DNA of 64,000 nt from contig JAYRKY010000002.1 in NCBI GenBank assembly GCA_041905525.1, positions 174,894 through 238,893 of the forward strand, given 5' to 3'. Under the pieces are notes generated by a model, which was not told the DNA's origin, ran no database searches, and worked only from the letters and a program-made list of their open reading frames with translations. Positions 7,911 through 16,436 of this stretch are shown piece by piece; the stretch's first letter is position 1, and each line of letters opens with the position of its first letter. The stretch is from SHVO01 sp041905525 (GTDB lineage Bacteria; Pseudomonadota; Alphaproteobacteria; Rhodospirillales; Rhodospirillaceae). A program made the position numbers and the translations under genes.

Positions 7911-8932
7911 GCGAAACCCTGCGCGACGATCACCTCCTGCGGGTGAACGATCTGAAGGTGCACTATCCGGTGCGCACCGGCGGTGTGATCGTGGGCACGT
8001 ACACGCCCTTGAAGGCCCTCGACGGTGTATCCTTCGATCTCAAGGCGGGGGAAACCCTCGGCGTCGTCGGAGAGTCAGGCTGCGGCAAATCGACCCTGGG
8101 CCGCGCCGTGCTCCAGCTTCTTCCCGCCACCGCCGGCGCGGTCGCGTGGCTCGGCCGGACGTTGACGGATCTGGACGCGACGGAACTCAAGGCCGAGCGC
8201 GAGCGGATGCAGATCGTCTTTCAGGATCCGCTCGCCAGTCTCGATCCGCGCATGACCGCGGGCGATATCATCGCAGAGCCGCTGCGCAATTACCGTCCCT
8301 CCCTGACGAAGACGGAGGTGAAGGAAAAAGTGAAGGCGATGATGGCGCGCGTGGGCCTTCATCCGTCCATGGTCAATCGCTATCCCCACGAATTTTCCGG
8401 CGGACAGTGCCAGCGCATCGGCATCGCGCGCGCGGTAATCCTCGAGCCCAAGCTCGTGGTCTGCGACGAGCCGGTGAGCGCGCTCGACGTGTCGATCCGC
8501 GCCCAGGTGGTCAATCTGCTGATGGACCTTCAGCGCGCGATGAATTTGACCATGATCTTCATCAGCCACGACCTTTCCATCGTGCGTCACATCTCGCACC
8601 GGGTCATGGTGCTTTACCTCGGCAAGTGTATGGAACTCGCGCCGCGCGAGGCCCTTTACGCGAATCCGCGCCATCCTTATACCCAGGCGCTGCTCAGCGC
8701 CGTGCCGATTCCGGACCCCACGATTGCCCGTGTGCGGCCCCGTATTCCGCTCGCGGGGGAATTGCCGTCGCCGCTAAATCCCCCGACGGGCTGTGTTTTT
8801 CGCACGCGCTGCCCGCGCGCAAGCGCCGTCTGCGCCGATGTGGCGCCGCCGCGCGAGCATCCCGGTGCGGGCCATGACGTGTGGTGTCATCACTGGCGTG
8901 AAACCGGACGCGACACTAAGGTAGTCCCATGA
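7907..8932 (+). CDS. Oligopeptide ABC transporter ATP-binding protein, OppF type
   Basis: A 341-residue ATPase, partner of OppD. Walker A is GESGCGKS, the signature is FSGGQCQRIGIARA, and Walker B is LVVCDEPVSALDVSIRAQ with the switch His in ISHDLSIVRH. The OppF C-terminal motif PTGCVFRTRCPRASAVC is present. The start at 7907 shares ATGA with the oppD stop, and its own stop shares ATGA with the ggt start, so four or more genes are translated in series. Unlike fused GsiA-type proteins, the two ATPases are separate. Confidence 0.93.
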   Translation: MSETLRDDHLLRVNDLKVHYPVRTGGVIVGTYTPLKALDGVSFDLKAGETLGVVGESGCGKSTLGRAVLQLLPATAGAVAWLGRTLTDLDATELKAERERMQIVFQDPLASLDPRMTAGDIIAEPLRNYRPSLTKTEVKEKVKAMMARVGLHPSMVNRYPHEFSGGQCQRIGIARAVILEPKLVVCDEPVSALDVSIRAQVVNLLMDLQRAMNLTMIFISHDLSIVRHISHRVMVLYLGKCMELAPREALYANPRHPYTQALLSAVPIPDPTIARVRPRIPLAGELPSPLNPPTGCVFRTRCPRASAVCADVAPPREHPGAGHDVWCHHWRETGRDTKVVP

Positions 8933-10674
8933 AAAAATTCCTCCGCACCGCCTCCGCCGCCGCGCTGCTTCTTCTCGCCGCGCCGGCCTTCGCGCAAATT
9001 CCAAAGCCGGAGGCGTCCGACCCGGAAGCCTTCACCGGGCGCTCGGAACCGAAAAGCGGGACCGGAAAGGAATGGATGGTGGCCGCGGCCAATCCGCTGG
9101 CGGTGCAGGCGGGCGCCGAGATCCTGTCCGCGGGCGGGTCAGCGCTCGATGCCGCGATCGCGGTGAACCTCGTCCTCAATCTTGTCGAACCGCAGTCCTC
9201 GGGGATCGGCGGCGGCGCGTTCATTGTGCATTGGGATGCGAAGGCGGCAACGCTGCGCACCTACGACGGCCGCGAGAAAGCGCCGGCGGCGGCCGAAGAA
9301 AATCGCTTCCTCACCCAGGACGGAAAGCCGATGGGCCGCATGCAGGCCATTGTCGGCGGCAAATCCGTCGGCGTGCCCGGCTTGGTGCGTCTCATGGAAC
9401 TCGCGCATAAGAATCACGGCAAGCTGCCGTGGGCGCGGTTGTTCCAGCCCGCGATCACCCTGGCCGAAAACGGCTTTGCGATTTCGCCGCGCTTGAATGC
9501 GCTGCTCGCGGGCGACCGCAATCTCGCGAAAATCGAACCGGCGAAGTCCTTCTTCTACGACGCCAACGGCCAGGCGAAAGCCGCCGGCACCATTCTCAAG
9601 AACCCCGCCTTCGCCGCCACGCTGCGCGAGATCGCCACCAAGGGCGCGGATGCCTTCTATACCGGCGCCATCGCCGCCGACATCGTGCAAACGGTGGACT
9701 CCGCGCCCCAGAACCCAGGCGACATGACCCTCGAGGATCTGAAAGCCTACAAGGCGGTCGAACGCCCGCCCGTCTGCGGCGCGTATCGCTCTTACAAGGT
9801 GTGCGGCATGGGCCCGCCGTCCTCCGGCGGCATCGGCGTCATTCAAAGCCTCGCGATCCTCGAGCCGCACAATCTCCGTGCCCTCGGTCCTAAGTCGCCG
9901 ACGTCCTATCACCTGATGGCGGAAGCGGGCCGGCTCTCCTTTGCCGACCGCGCGGTCTATATGGCCGATCCGGATTCGGTTCCGGTGCCGACGCAGGCCC
10001 TGATCGCACCGGCGTATTTGAAGGAGCGCGCCGAGCTGGTGAAGGAGGATCAACGTCTGCCGGTCGCGGAAGCCGGCAAGATCCCGACCAAGGGCGCCTT
10101 CGCGCCCGCCGATAGTCCGGAGCTTCCCTCCACCACCCACTTCTCCATCGTCGACCGCGACGGCAACGCCGTCGCCATGACCAGCACGATTGAAAGCGGC
10201 TTCGGGTCCCGCCTGATGACCAAGGGCGGTTTCATCCTGAACAATCAGCTCACCGACTTTTCGTACGAGGACGTTGCCGAGAAGCGCAGCGTCGCCAACC
10301 GCGTCGCCGGCGCGAAACGCCCGCGCAGCTCCATGACGCCGACTATCGTCTTCAACAAGGACGGCAAGCTCGAAATGGTGCTCGGTTCTCCGGGCGGTCC
10401 GGCCATCGTCGGTTTTGTGGTGAAGACGCTGGTCGCCATGATCGACTGGGATATGACGCCGGCGGCCGCGGCGGCCGCGCCCTTTGTGCTCGGGATGGGG
10501 AACAATGTCATCCTCGAGGAAGGCCTCGAGCCCGTGAAGGGCGATCTTGAGAAGCTCGGCCACGCGGTGCGCGTCAATAATTCCGCCAGCGGGATCCATG
10601 CCATTCGCGTGACGAAGAATGGCCTTGTCGGCGGCGCCGATCCCCGCCGCGAAGGCGTCGTCATCGGACACTAA
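8929..10674 (+). CDS. ggt: Gamma-glutamyltransferase (exported, autoprocessing)
   Basis: A 581-residue Ntn-hydrolase that cleaves or transfers the gamma-glutamyl group of glutathione and related peptides. A signal peptide (KKFLRTASAAALLLLAAPAFA) directs it to the periplasm. The autocleavage site and catalytic nucleophile are in STTHFSIVDRDGNAVAMT, with the first Thr at about residue 402, and the glycine-rich GSPGGPAIVGFV loop is near the end. Length fits the family. The start overlaps the oppF stop. With a peptide importer, Ggt would turn gamma-glutamyl peptides in the periplasm into products such as Cys-Gly for uptake (inference). Confidence 0.94.
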   Translation: MKKFLRTASAAALLLLAAPAFAQIPKPEASDPEAFTGRSEPKSGTGKEWMVAAANPLAVQAGAEILSAGGSALDAAIAVNLVLNLVEPQSSGIGGGAFIVHWDAKAATLRTYDGREKAPAAAEENRFLTQDGKPMGRMQAIVGGKSVGVPGLVRLMELAHKNHGKLPWARLFQPAITLAENGFAISPRLNALLAGDRNLAKIEPAKSFFYDANGQAKAAGTILKNPAFAATLREIATKGADAFYTGAIAADIVQTVDSAPQNPGDMTLEDLKAYKAVERPPVCGAYRSYKVCGMGPPSSGGIGVIQSLAILEPHNLRALGPKSPTSYHLMAEAGRLSFADRAVYMADPDSVPVPTQALIAPAYLKERAELVKEDQRLPVAEAGKIPTKGAFAPADSPELPSTTHFSIVDRDGNAVAMTSTIESGFGSRLMTKGGFILNNQLTDFSYEDVAEKRSVANRVAGAKRPRSSMTPTIVFNKDGKLEMVLGSPGGPAIVGFVVKTLVAMIDWDMTPAAAAAAPFVLGMGNNVILEEGLEPVKGDLEKLGHAVRVNNSASGIHAIRVTKNGLVGGADPRREGVVIGH

Positions 10675-10713
10675 CGCGCCGACGTTTCGCGTCGTGAGTC
10701 GGTGCTTGCGCGC

Positions 10714-10944
10714 TTAGTGTTTGTGCAACGCGTCGGCGGCCTCTTCTTGCCACCGCCGGGCGAGGTGTTCCGCTTCCTCCGCCATTGCCGCCCACTGCCG
10801 TGCTTGGCGCGTCAGCGCGCTGCGGGCAGAGGCGTCGGACATGCCTTCCGCGATCAGTTGAATTTGTTCGGCGCGCTTTCGCCACAGGTGGGCGCGCGCA
10901 AGCCAATCGATGAAACCGCTGAACTGGTCGCTGTCATGACTCAT
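10714..10944 (-). CDS. Small helical protein of unknown function (related to the next gene)
   Basis: A 76-residue predicted all-helical protein, MSHDSDQFSGFIDWLARAHL..., rich in Ala, Arg and Glu. Its core ALTRQARQWAAMAEEAEHLA resembles many tiny alphaproteobacterial proteins that follow an ...A..W..LA..AE... pattern. The gene at 11025-11243 has the same design (ALVRIAEYWTALARDRREQL), so the pair may be diverged duplicates. No function is known to me. It converges with ggt. Confidence 0.5.
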   Translation of the reverse strand: MSHDSDQFSGFIDWLARAHLWRKRAEQIQLIAEGMSDASARSALTRQARQWAAMAEEAEHLARRWQEEAADALHKH

Positions 10945-11024
10945 GACTCGGGCCGCACTCCGGAGCGCCCCAGGAGGCTCTCAAATCCAAGGGCGGGCGG
11001 GAGTGTTTGTTCCGCCGTGCGGGC

Positions 11025-11243
11025 TCAATGGAGCTCGGAGTCTTCCTGAGCACGCGGGCTCGGACAGGGGATCGAAGCGCGTGGTGCGGTGGTGGTGGCC
11101 TCGAGCTGTTCGCGCCGGTCGCGCGCCAGCGCGGTCCAGTACTCTGCGATCCGCACCAACGCGTCGCTCTGGGTGCCGGAGGTCTTTCCGGCCATCTCCA
11201 TGCACTCGCGGGCGTGTTCCAAAAAGCGTTCGATCCGATCCAT
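11025..11243 (-). CDS. Small helical protein of unknown function (related to the previous gene)
   Basis: A 72-residue protein, MDRIERFLEHARECMEMAGK..., with the pattern ARECMEMAGKTSG followed by ALVRIAEYWTALARDRREQLE. This is the layout of short alphaproteobacterial proteins found in many copies per genome. The tail (about residues 50-72) is probably disordered. It lies 80 bases upstream of its apparent paralogue on the same strand. Start chosen at the ATG at 11243; no strong ribosome-binding site is visible. Confidence 0.5.
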   Translation of the reverse strand: MDRIERFLEHARECMEMAGKTSGTQSDALVRIAEYWTALARDRREQLEATTTAPRASIPCPSPRAQEDSELH

Positions 11244-11349
11244 CCGTCACTAAACGGTAGGAATTCTAAAGCGTTCCACTAAGGCGAATAAATCCTGCGC
11301 GGCGGAAGGCTGCACGGTTGTGGCATTGCGCCCAACTCACGTAACGCGG

Positions 11350-11865
11350 CTAGCGCCCGGCTTGGGTGAGTTCCACCATGTGCCCGTCGGGATCGTAGGC
11401 GTAAAGGCGCACGCCCAGCGGCGCGGCGGTGAAGGCGTTCGGGCCTTTCTCGATCCGCGCGCCGATCCGGTCCAGCGCCGCGTAGGCGGCCTGAAGGTCC
11501 GGCACCACGATCCCGATAATGACGTCGCCGGTCCCGAGGCCCATCAGATTGCTGCGGGCGCTGGCGAGCGGCGGACGGTCATAGGCGAGCAGCGCGATCT
11601 CCGAGGTCTGCCCTTCGCCCTTCATCACCACGATCCGGCTGCGGGTCGCATCGGCCGTCAGCGGCAGGTCGTCCGCGCCGTGGATCTGCCCGGCGCCCGT
11701 GCGCGCCTCGTCGGAGCTTTTGACCATCCCCAGCCGTTCGTAGAAGGTGATCGACTTGTCGATATCCGAGACGACCAGGGTGATTCTCGGGACCGCCGTT
11801 GCCCCCGCGGGGGCGCCAAAGGAGGCTGCGGTCAGGAAAAGTATAAGAAGAAACGCTGCGCGCAC
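11350..11865 (-). CDS. Exported VOC (glyoxalase/bleomycin-resistance) superfamily protein
   Basis: About 171 residues if the GTG at 11865 is used. This start is preferred because it begins a clean signal peptide (VRAAFLLILFLTAASF, cleavage near GATA). A longer frame to 11919 exists. The rest is one VOC module: ITLVVSDIDKSITFYERLGM at the start and VRLYAYDPDGHMVELTQ at the end, with the terminal Glu that often binds metal. VOC proteins include glyoxalase I, dioxygenases and binding proteins; nothing here fixes the reaction. Export is unusual because most VOC enzymes are cytoplasmic. Confidence 0.75.
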   Translation of the reverse strand: MRAAFLLILFLTAASFGAPAGATAVPRITLVVSDIDKSITFYERLGMVKSSDEARTGAGQIHGADDLPLTADATRSRIVVMKGEGQTSEIALLAYDRPPLASARSNLMGLGTGDVIIGIVVPDLQAAYAALDRIGARIEKGPNAFTAAPLGVRLYAYDPDGHMVELTQAGR

Positions 11866-12079
11866 GTCGTGAACTCGTCGGTTGTAGCCGGCGCGAGTGT
11901 GGTCCGCAGGCGCGGCCAAGGCAAGAACAAGACTTGAACGGCCGCCGGGTGTGGCGGCGAGGGCGCTCCCGCTTCAACCGGGCGCGTACAGGGAGGCCGA
12001 GGGACGCCACTACCAGGCGAATACCGCCGCCCGCGCCTCACGCAACGGGTAGGCATACCGGCCGGGAATTGCTAAGAAC

Positions 12080-12095
12080 CTCAGGCACATCTGAG
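12080..12095. promoter_or_regulatory. Short dyad upstream of the EAL gene
   Basis: CTCAG (12080-12084) and CTGAG (12091-12095) form a perfect 5-bp inverted repeat with a 6-base spacer, 17 bases before the EAL-protein ATG. It could be an operator or a small mRNA hairpin; the short arms make chance occurrence quite possible. Confidence 0.25.
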
Positions 12096-12111
12096 AGAGT
12101 CGACTGTACCC

Positions 12112-13746
12112 ATGAATTCCGCGCGCGACCGTTTTGTCGCCTTTGCCTTTTGTTGGGCGGATATCCTCATCGAGCTGGATCCCCAGCAGCGGATCTCGTT
12201 CGCCGTGGGCGCGACCAAGGCGCTGCTCGGGCTCGGCCCCGAAGGCCTGATCGGCCGCAATTTCATGGATGTGGTATCGCCGAAAGACCGCGTCCTGGTC
12301 GACCAGCTTCTACGCATAACGGCCAAAAAGGGCCGCATCGATAATGTGAAGGTGAAGCTTCAGGGCGCGAAGGGACTGACGCCGCCGCTCGGGTTCGCCG
12401 GCTATGTCATGCCGGACCTGAAGGACCATTTCTTCCTGGCGTTCCGCACCCAGGCGCACCTCACCGAAAAGGGCGAAGCCGAAACCGGCGTCGCGCGCGA
12501 CAAGGCCACCGGGCTTCTGTCCGGCGATTCATTCTCCCAGCTCGCGGTCGAGAAACTGAAGGCGGCGGGCGCCAACGCCGAACTCACCCTCGTCAATTTG
12601 CCCGGGTTCGACACCCTGGCCGGCAGCCTGAACGAGGAAGAGCGCGAACATCTGCTCAACACCGTCGGCACCACGCTGCGCGCCAACTCGCTCGGCGGCG
12701 ATTCCGCCGGTGAAGTCGGCGAAGGCAAGTTCGGGATCGTGGCCGAGAAAGGCCTCGACGTCGCCGCCCTCGAAGCCAAGCTGACCGAAGCGACCAAGGC
12801 CTTCGATCCCACCGGCAAGGGCGTGGTGGCGCAGGCTGGCACGGTCGATGTCGATATCCAAGGCGTGAACGAAGGCGACCTCGCGAAGGGCCTCGTCTAC
12901 ACCATCAATCACTTCAAGGAGCAGGTCGGAGATTCCTTCAACGTGAAGGACATCGCCGCCAACATGAACAAACTGGTTCAGGACACCGTCGAGTCCCTGA
13001 ACAAATTCCGCAACCTCGTCGGCGGCAACGACTTCCAGGTGGCGTTCCACCCGATCTTCGACGCGCGCACGGGCGCCGTCCATCACTACGAAGCGCTTGT
13101 GCGTTTCAACGGCAAGTTCGAGGAAAGCCCGTACAAGTACATTACCTTCGCCGAAGAAACCGGGCTCATCACCGAGTTCGATATCGCCATGGCGCGCAAG
13201 TGCGTCGACTGGCTGCGCAAGAACCGCTCCGACAAAGTCTCCATCGCCGTGAACATCTCCGGCATGTCCGTCGGCAACGAGCAGTATTCCAAAGAACTGC
13301 ATGCGATGCTCGATGCCGACACCTGGCTCCGCAACTTCCTTGTGTTCGAGATTACGGAGTCGGCGCGCGTCGCCGACCTGACCCAGGCCAATAATTTCGT
13401 GCAGGCCCTGCGCAAAAAGGGTTTCCACGTGTGCCTGGACGATTTCGGCGCCGGCGCCGCCAGCTTCCAATATCTCTCGGTGCTCGAAGTCGATGTCGTG
13501 AAGCTCGACGGCAGCGCCGTGAAGAACGCGCAGTCGGCGCCGAAGGGCCGAGCCTTCCTCAAGGCGCTCACCACGCTCTGCAAGACCATGGACGTGGAAA
13601 CCATCGCCGAGATGGTGGACAGCAAGGAAGGCCTGGAATTCGTGCGCGATTGCGGCGTCGAATACGTGCAAGGCTTCCTGTTCGGCAAGCCGGACCCCGA
13701 TCCGTGGAGCTTCATCAAGAAGCTCGACCGCCGCCTTTTCGCATAA
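12112..13746 (+). CDS. PAS / degenerate GGDEF / EAL protein, probable c-di-GMP phosphodiesterase
   Basis: A 544-residue cytoplasmic protein. Residues about 10-105 look like a PAS fold (ILIELDPQQRISFAVGATKALL). Residues about 125-250 have the layout of a GGDEF domain but lack the GGDEF signature (GEVGEGKFGIVAE), so cyclase activity is unlikely. The C-terminal EAL domain looks intact: E327 in YEALVRF, the metal-ligand Asn in VAVNIS-like IAVNIS, EITES, LDDFGAG at 442-447, VVKLDG, ETIAEMV and EYVQGFLFGKP. It should hydrolyse c-di-GMP to pGpG under control of the PAS/GGDEF-like region (inference). No membrane segment is visible. Confidence 0.9.
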   Translation: MNSARDRFVAFAFCWADILIELDPQQRISFAVGATKALLGLGPEGLIGRNFMDVVSPKDRVLVDQLLRITAKKGRIDNVKVKLQGAKGLTPPLGFAGYVMPDLKDHFFLAFRTQAHLTEKGEAETGVARDKATGLLSGDSFSQLAVEKLKAAGANAELTLVNLPGFDTLAGSLNEEEREHLLNTVGTTLRANSLGGDSAGEVGEGKFGIVAEKGLDVAALEAKLTEATKAFDPTGKGVVAQAGTVDVDIQGVNEGDLAKGLVYTINHFKEQVGDSFNVKDIAANMNKLVQDTVESLNKFRNLVGGNDFQVAFHPIFDARTGAVHHYEALVRFNGKFEESPYKYITFAEETGLITEFDIAMARKCVDWLRKNRSDKVSIAVNISGMSVGNEQYSKELHAMLDADTWLRNFLVFEITESARVADLTQANNFVQALRKKGFHVCLDDFGAGAASFQYLSVLEVDVVKLDGSAVKNAQSAPKGRAFLKALTTLCKTMDVETIAEMVDSKEGLEFVRDCGVEYVQGFLFGKPDPDPWSFIKKLDRRLFA

Positions 13747-13767
13747 AACCTTTGCCGGCGCGCCGGC

Positions 13768-14037
13768 CTAAAACCAGACCAGCTTACCGGTCAGGTCGCG
13801 GTGATCGAAACTCGCAATGCACGACAGCGTGCCGAGCAAGCCCGCGCCCAGCGCCATCGCGCCAATGCCCCAGGACGGCAGTACGGCGCCGCGCGACAGC
13901 ACATCGGCGGCGATCATCGCGATGAACGGCATCGCCGCGAAGGAATAAGCGCGGCATTTCCAACGAAGCGCTTGCGCTTTCAGCGCTGAAATCGTTTCAG
14001 TCATGTCAAAAGGCCCCAAGCCCATGTCCTCACCCAT
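13768..14037 (-). CDS. Small probable membrane protein of unknown function
   Basis: About 89 residues from ATG 14037; starts at 14070, 14025 and 14004 are also possible and no ribosome-binding site decides between them. Two hydrophobic stretches, AYSFAAMPFIAMIAADVL and IGAMALGAGLLGTLSCIA, suggest two membrane segments. The preceding helix MTETISALKAQALRWKCR is amphipathic. No family recognised. It converges with the EAL gene, 21 bases apart. Confidence 0.45.
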   Translation of the reverse strand: MGEDMGLGPFDMTETISALKAQALRWKCRAYSFAAMPFIAMIAADVLSRGAVLPSWGIGAMALGAGLLGTLSCIASFDHRDLTGKLVWF

Positions 14038-14094
14038 CGCTGTGATACGGCGGGCGGCGCGCAGGGCCAAGTGACAATCCCTACGTACGTAAAG

Positions 14095-14541
14095 TCACGC
14101 TTTTTGCGCGTAAGTCTTGATCTTCTCCACCATCGAGACCAGGCCGTTGCGCCGGCTGGGACTGAGGTGTTGATCCAAACCGAGCCCGCGAAACGCGGCG
14201 TCCGTGTCGATGGCGGCGATCTCGGCCGGCGTCTTTCCGGAATACAGCGTGCCCAGGACCGCGATCAGTCCTTTCACGATATGTGCATCGCTGTCGGCCG
14301 CGAAGGCGAACCGGTTTGGCGCGCCTTCCGGATGCCCGGGCACCATCCACACCTGGCTCATGCAGCCGCGCACCTTGTGGGCGTCGGTCTTTAAGGCGTC
14401 GGGGAAGGGCGGCAGTTTCCGCCCCAGGTCGATGAGGTAGCGGTAGCGGTCCTCCCAATCGTCAAACAGCGCGAAATTCTCCGTCAGCTCCTCAAAGCTG
14501 AGCTCGGGCACGATCATGGATGGAGAGGAGGGCTCGCTCAT
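14095..14541 (-). CDS. sufE: SufE-family cysteine desulfuration protein
   Basis: About 148 residues from ATG 14541. SufE accepts persulfide sulfur from the cysteine desulfurase SufS and passes it to the SufBCD scaffold for Fe-S cluster assembly. Key features: WEDRYRYLIDLGRKLPPFP, the sulfur-accepting Cys in KVRGCMSQVWM, and LGLDQHLSPSRRNGL near the end, all standard for SufE. A TTG further upstream (14556) and an ATG at 14517 are alternative starts. No sufBCDS genes are nearby, so it is unlinked here. Confidence 0.93.
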   Translation of the reverse strand: MSEPSSPSMIVPELSFEELTENFALFDDWEDRYRYLIDLGRKLPPFPDALKTDAHKVRGCMSQVWMVPGHPEGAPNRFAFAADSDAHIVKGLIAVLGTLYSGKTPAEIAAIDTDAAFRGLGLDQHLSPSRRNGLVSMVEKIKTYAQKA

Positions 14542-14647
14542 GTGCAAAGTCGACAATCAGGTATTCGCTTTTGGTTTGCGCTGGTTATAGTACACGCAGA
14601 ACTGGTGAAGGGGCGGCATGCATTCGCTCCTCGTGGGGGGAGCGGCT

Positions 14648-16345
14648 ATGCCTGACGGCCAGGACGGCGTTCTGGAGAACTTGGACCTCGAGGTCAATGA
14701 CGGCGTCAACGTCCTAAGCCCTCTCACGGCCCCCTTCGCATCCACGCCGCAATTCGAGCGGCCGAGCTTTGTTCTCAACGACTATAAATGGGGCAGCGGG
14801 ACGCGCGGCACGTCCGGCGGCACGATCACCTGGGCCGTCGTAACCACCGGCCAGAGCTACCCGACCGACGCCGACTACACCAGCGCCGCGCAGCCGATCT
14901 CGTCGGTGTTCCTCCCGACCATCCGCGCCGCCTTCAACCGTTGGGATGAGGTCGGCAATTTCTCCTTCGTCGAGACCACGTCGCCGATGACGGCGGACAT
15001 GGTTCTGATCTTCGATGAGTTGCAAGCTCAGAGCGCTGATACCATCGGTCTCGCCAACACTTGGACCCGCGGCCCGGTCATCAGCAACTCCTACCTGTCG
15101 TTCGACATCAACCGGCGCTATCGCCTGGTGGACGGCAGCCTCCAAACCGTTGGTTCGTCTCCCGCCAGCGGTACACTCGACTTCTACACGTTGGTCCTCC
15201 ACGAAGTCGGCCACGCCCTCGGCCTCGATCACGAGGACGACGAGCCGACCATCATGAATACGACCGACGATCCGAACGTCACGGATCTCACCAGCGACGA
15301 TATCGCCGGCATTCGCGCCATCTACGGCACGCCATCGACTGCCGATGACTTTGCGGCCAGCACGGCGACGACCGGGGTCCTTACGGTCGGCGCGACCCTG
15401 ACCGGCACGATTGGGACGGCGGGCGATGTGGATTGGGTCCGCGTCAGTCTCACGTCGGGCGTACTTTATCGCTTCGATGCGCGCGGCAGCGCCTCCAGCG
15501 GCGGCTCGCTGACGGATCCCTATCTTCAGATTCTCAATTCCAGCGGCACGGCGCTGTTCACGGACAATGACAGCGGCGCCGGCGCGGACGCGCGCCTCAT
15601 GTTCCGCCCCAGCACCACGGGCACCTACTACCTCGCCATGCGCGCCAATTCCGCCAGCGCGACGGGCACCTATACCCTGGCTGCCACGGCGAACCCCGAT
15701 GACTATGCCGCGACGACGGCGACCACGGGCACTGTCGCTGTCGGCGCGACGGCCGAAGGGCTCATTGAAACCGCCGGAGACCGCGACTGGTTCCGCACCA
15801 CGCTCACCGCCGGAACCACCTATACGATCCGCGTGACCGGCACAGCCACGGGCAGTGCGGTCCGCTGGACGGACTCCGCGGTCGTTCTCCGCAATTCCGG
15901 CGGAACGCAAGTCGGCGCCAATACCCGCAGCGGCCTCGGCGCTTCGGCGGCGCTCACCTTCACCCCCACCACCACCGGTACCTACTTTATCGATGCGTTG
16001 GCCTACAGCGCCGGGGTCGGCAGCTATACGGTCAGTGTTGCCACAGGAAGCGCACAGACCGCCGAACTTCCGGCCAGTATGAAAGACGATGTGAACGGCG
16101 AGGGCGTCTCGCCCTCCGATCTCGCCGCGGTGATGGCGCCGCCCGCCGTTTCTTTGGACCAAGCGCCGCGCCACTTCATCCGGACGACTATCTTGGTGGA
16201 TGGGGCGCTGACCGATCTTGTCACGCCGCCGCCCGCGGATATTTTCACCCGCGAGGAAAGCGTAAATCCGATGACCGCTCTTCCGCGCCTCGATCTTCTT
16301 TTCCCGGAGCAACCCGGCACGCCCTACACACCGCTCCCGTTCTAA
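14648..16345 (+). CDS. Zinc metallopeptidase (metzincin/matrixin-like) with two PPC-like domains
   Basis: A 565-residue protein. The catalytic domain (about 35-230) carries HEVGHALGLDH with zinc ligands H185, H189 and H195, catalytic E186 and a Met-turn at M203, the metzincin pattern HExxHxxGxxH. Two beta-rich repeats resembling pre-peptidase C-terminal (PPC) domains follow (about 233-345 and 346-455; for example GDVDWVRVSLTSGVLYRFDA and GDRDWFRTTLTAG). The last 70 residues include PPPADIFT and end in TPLPF. No N-terminal signal peptide and no RTX repeats are visible, so a C-terminal secretion signal is possible. The ATG at 14648 is chosen because the paralogue starts with the same MPDGQ and a GGGGGGAG lies upstream. 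Confidence 0.85.
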   Translation: MPDGQDGVLENLDLEVNDGVNVLSPLTAPFASTPQFERPSFVLNDYKWGSGTRGTSGGTITWAVVTTGQSYPTDADYTSAAQPISSVFLPTIRAAFNRWDEVGNFSFVETTSPMTADMVLIFDELQAQSADTIGLANTWTRGPVISNSYLSFDINRRYRLVDGSLQTVGSSPASGTLDFYTLVLHEVGHALGLDHEDDEPTIMNTTDDPNVTDLTSDDIAGIRAIYGTPSTADDFAASTATTGVLTVGATLTGTIGTAGDVDWVRVSLTSGVLYRFDARGSASSGGSLTDPYLQILNSSGTALFTDNDSGAGADARLMFRPSTTGTYYLAMRANSASATGTYTLAATANPDDYAATTATTGTVAVGATAEGLIETAGDRDWFRTTLTAGTTYTIRVTGTATGSAVRWTDSAVVLRNSGGTQVGANTRSGLGASAALTFTPTTTGTYFIDALAYSAGVGSYTVSVATGSAQTAELPASMKDDVNGEGVSPSDLAAVMAPPAVSLDQAPRHFIRTTILVDGALTDLVTPPPADIFTREESVNPMTALPRLDLLFPEQPGTPYTPLPF

Positions 16346-16436
16346 CCGTGGCCCGCGTACAGCGCGCGGCGCGGGAAATTCTTTCCAAGCGCGCCTCCGC
16401 CGCTTAGGATTTGGCGGGCTTTCATGCGGGGGCACA

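Noticed and set aside
10675..10713. Hairpin GACG-TTTCG-CGTC after ggt
   Set aside because: Four-bp stem without a T-tract; too weak to call a terminator.
14618..14647. Ten-residue N-terminal extension of the first metallopeptidase
   Set aside because: The paralogue begins at the equivalent MPDGQ, and the ribosome-binding site lies between the two candidate starts.
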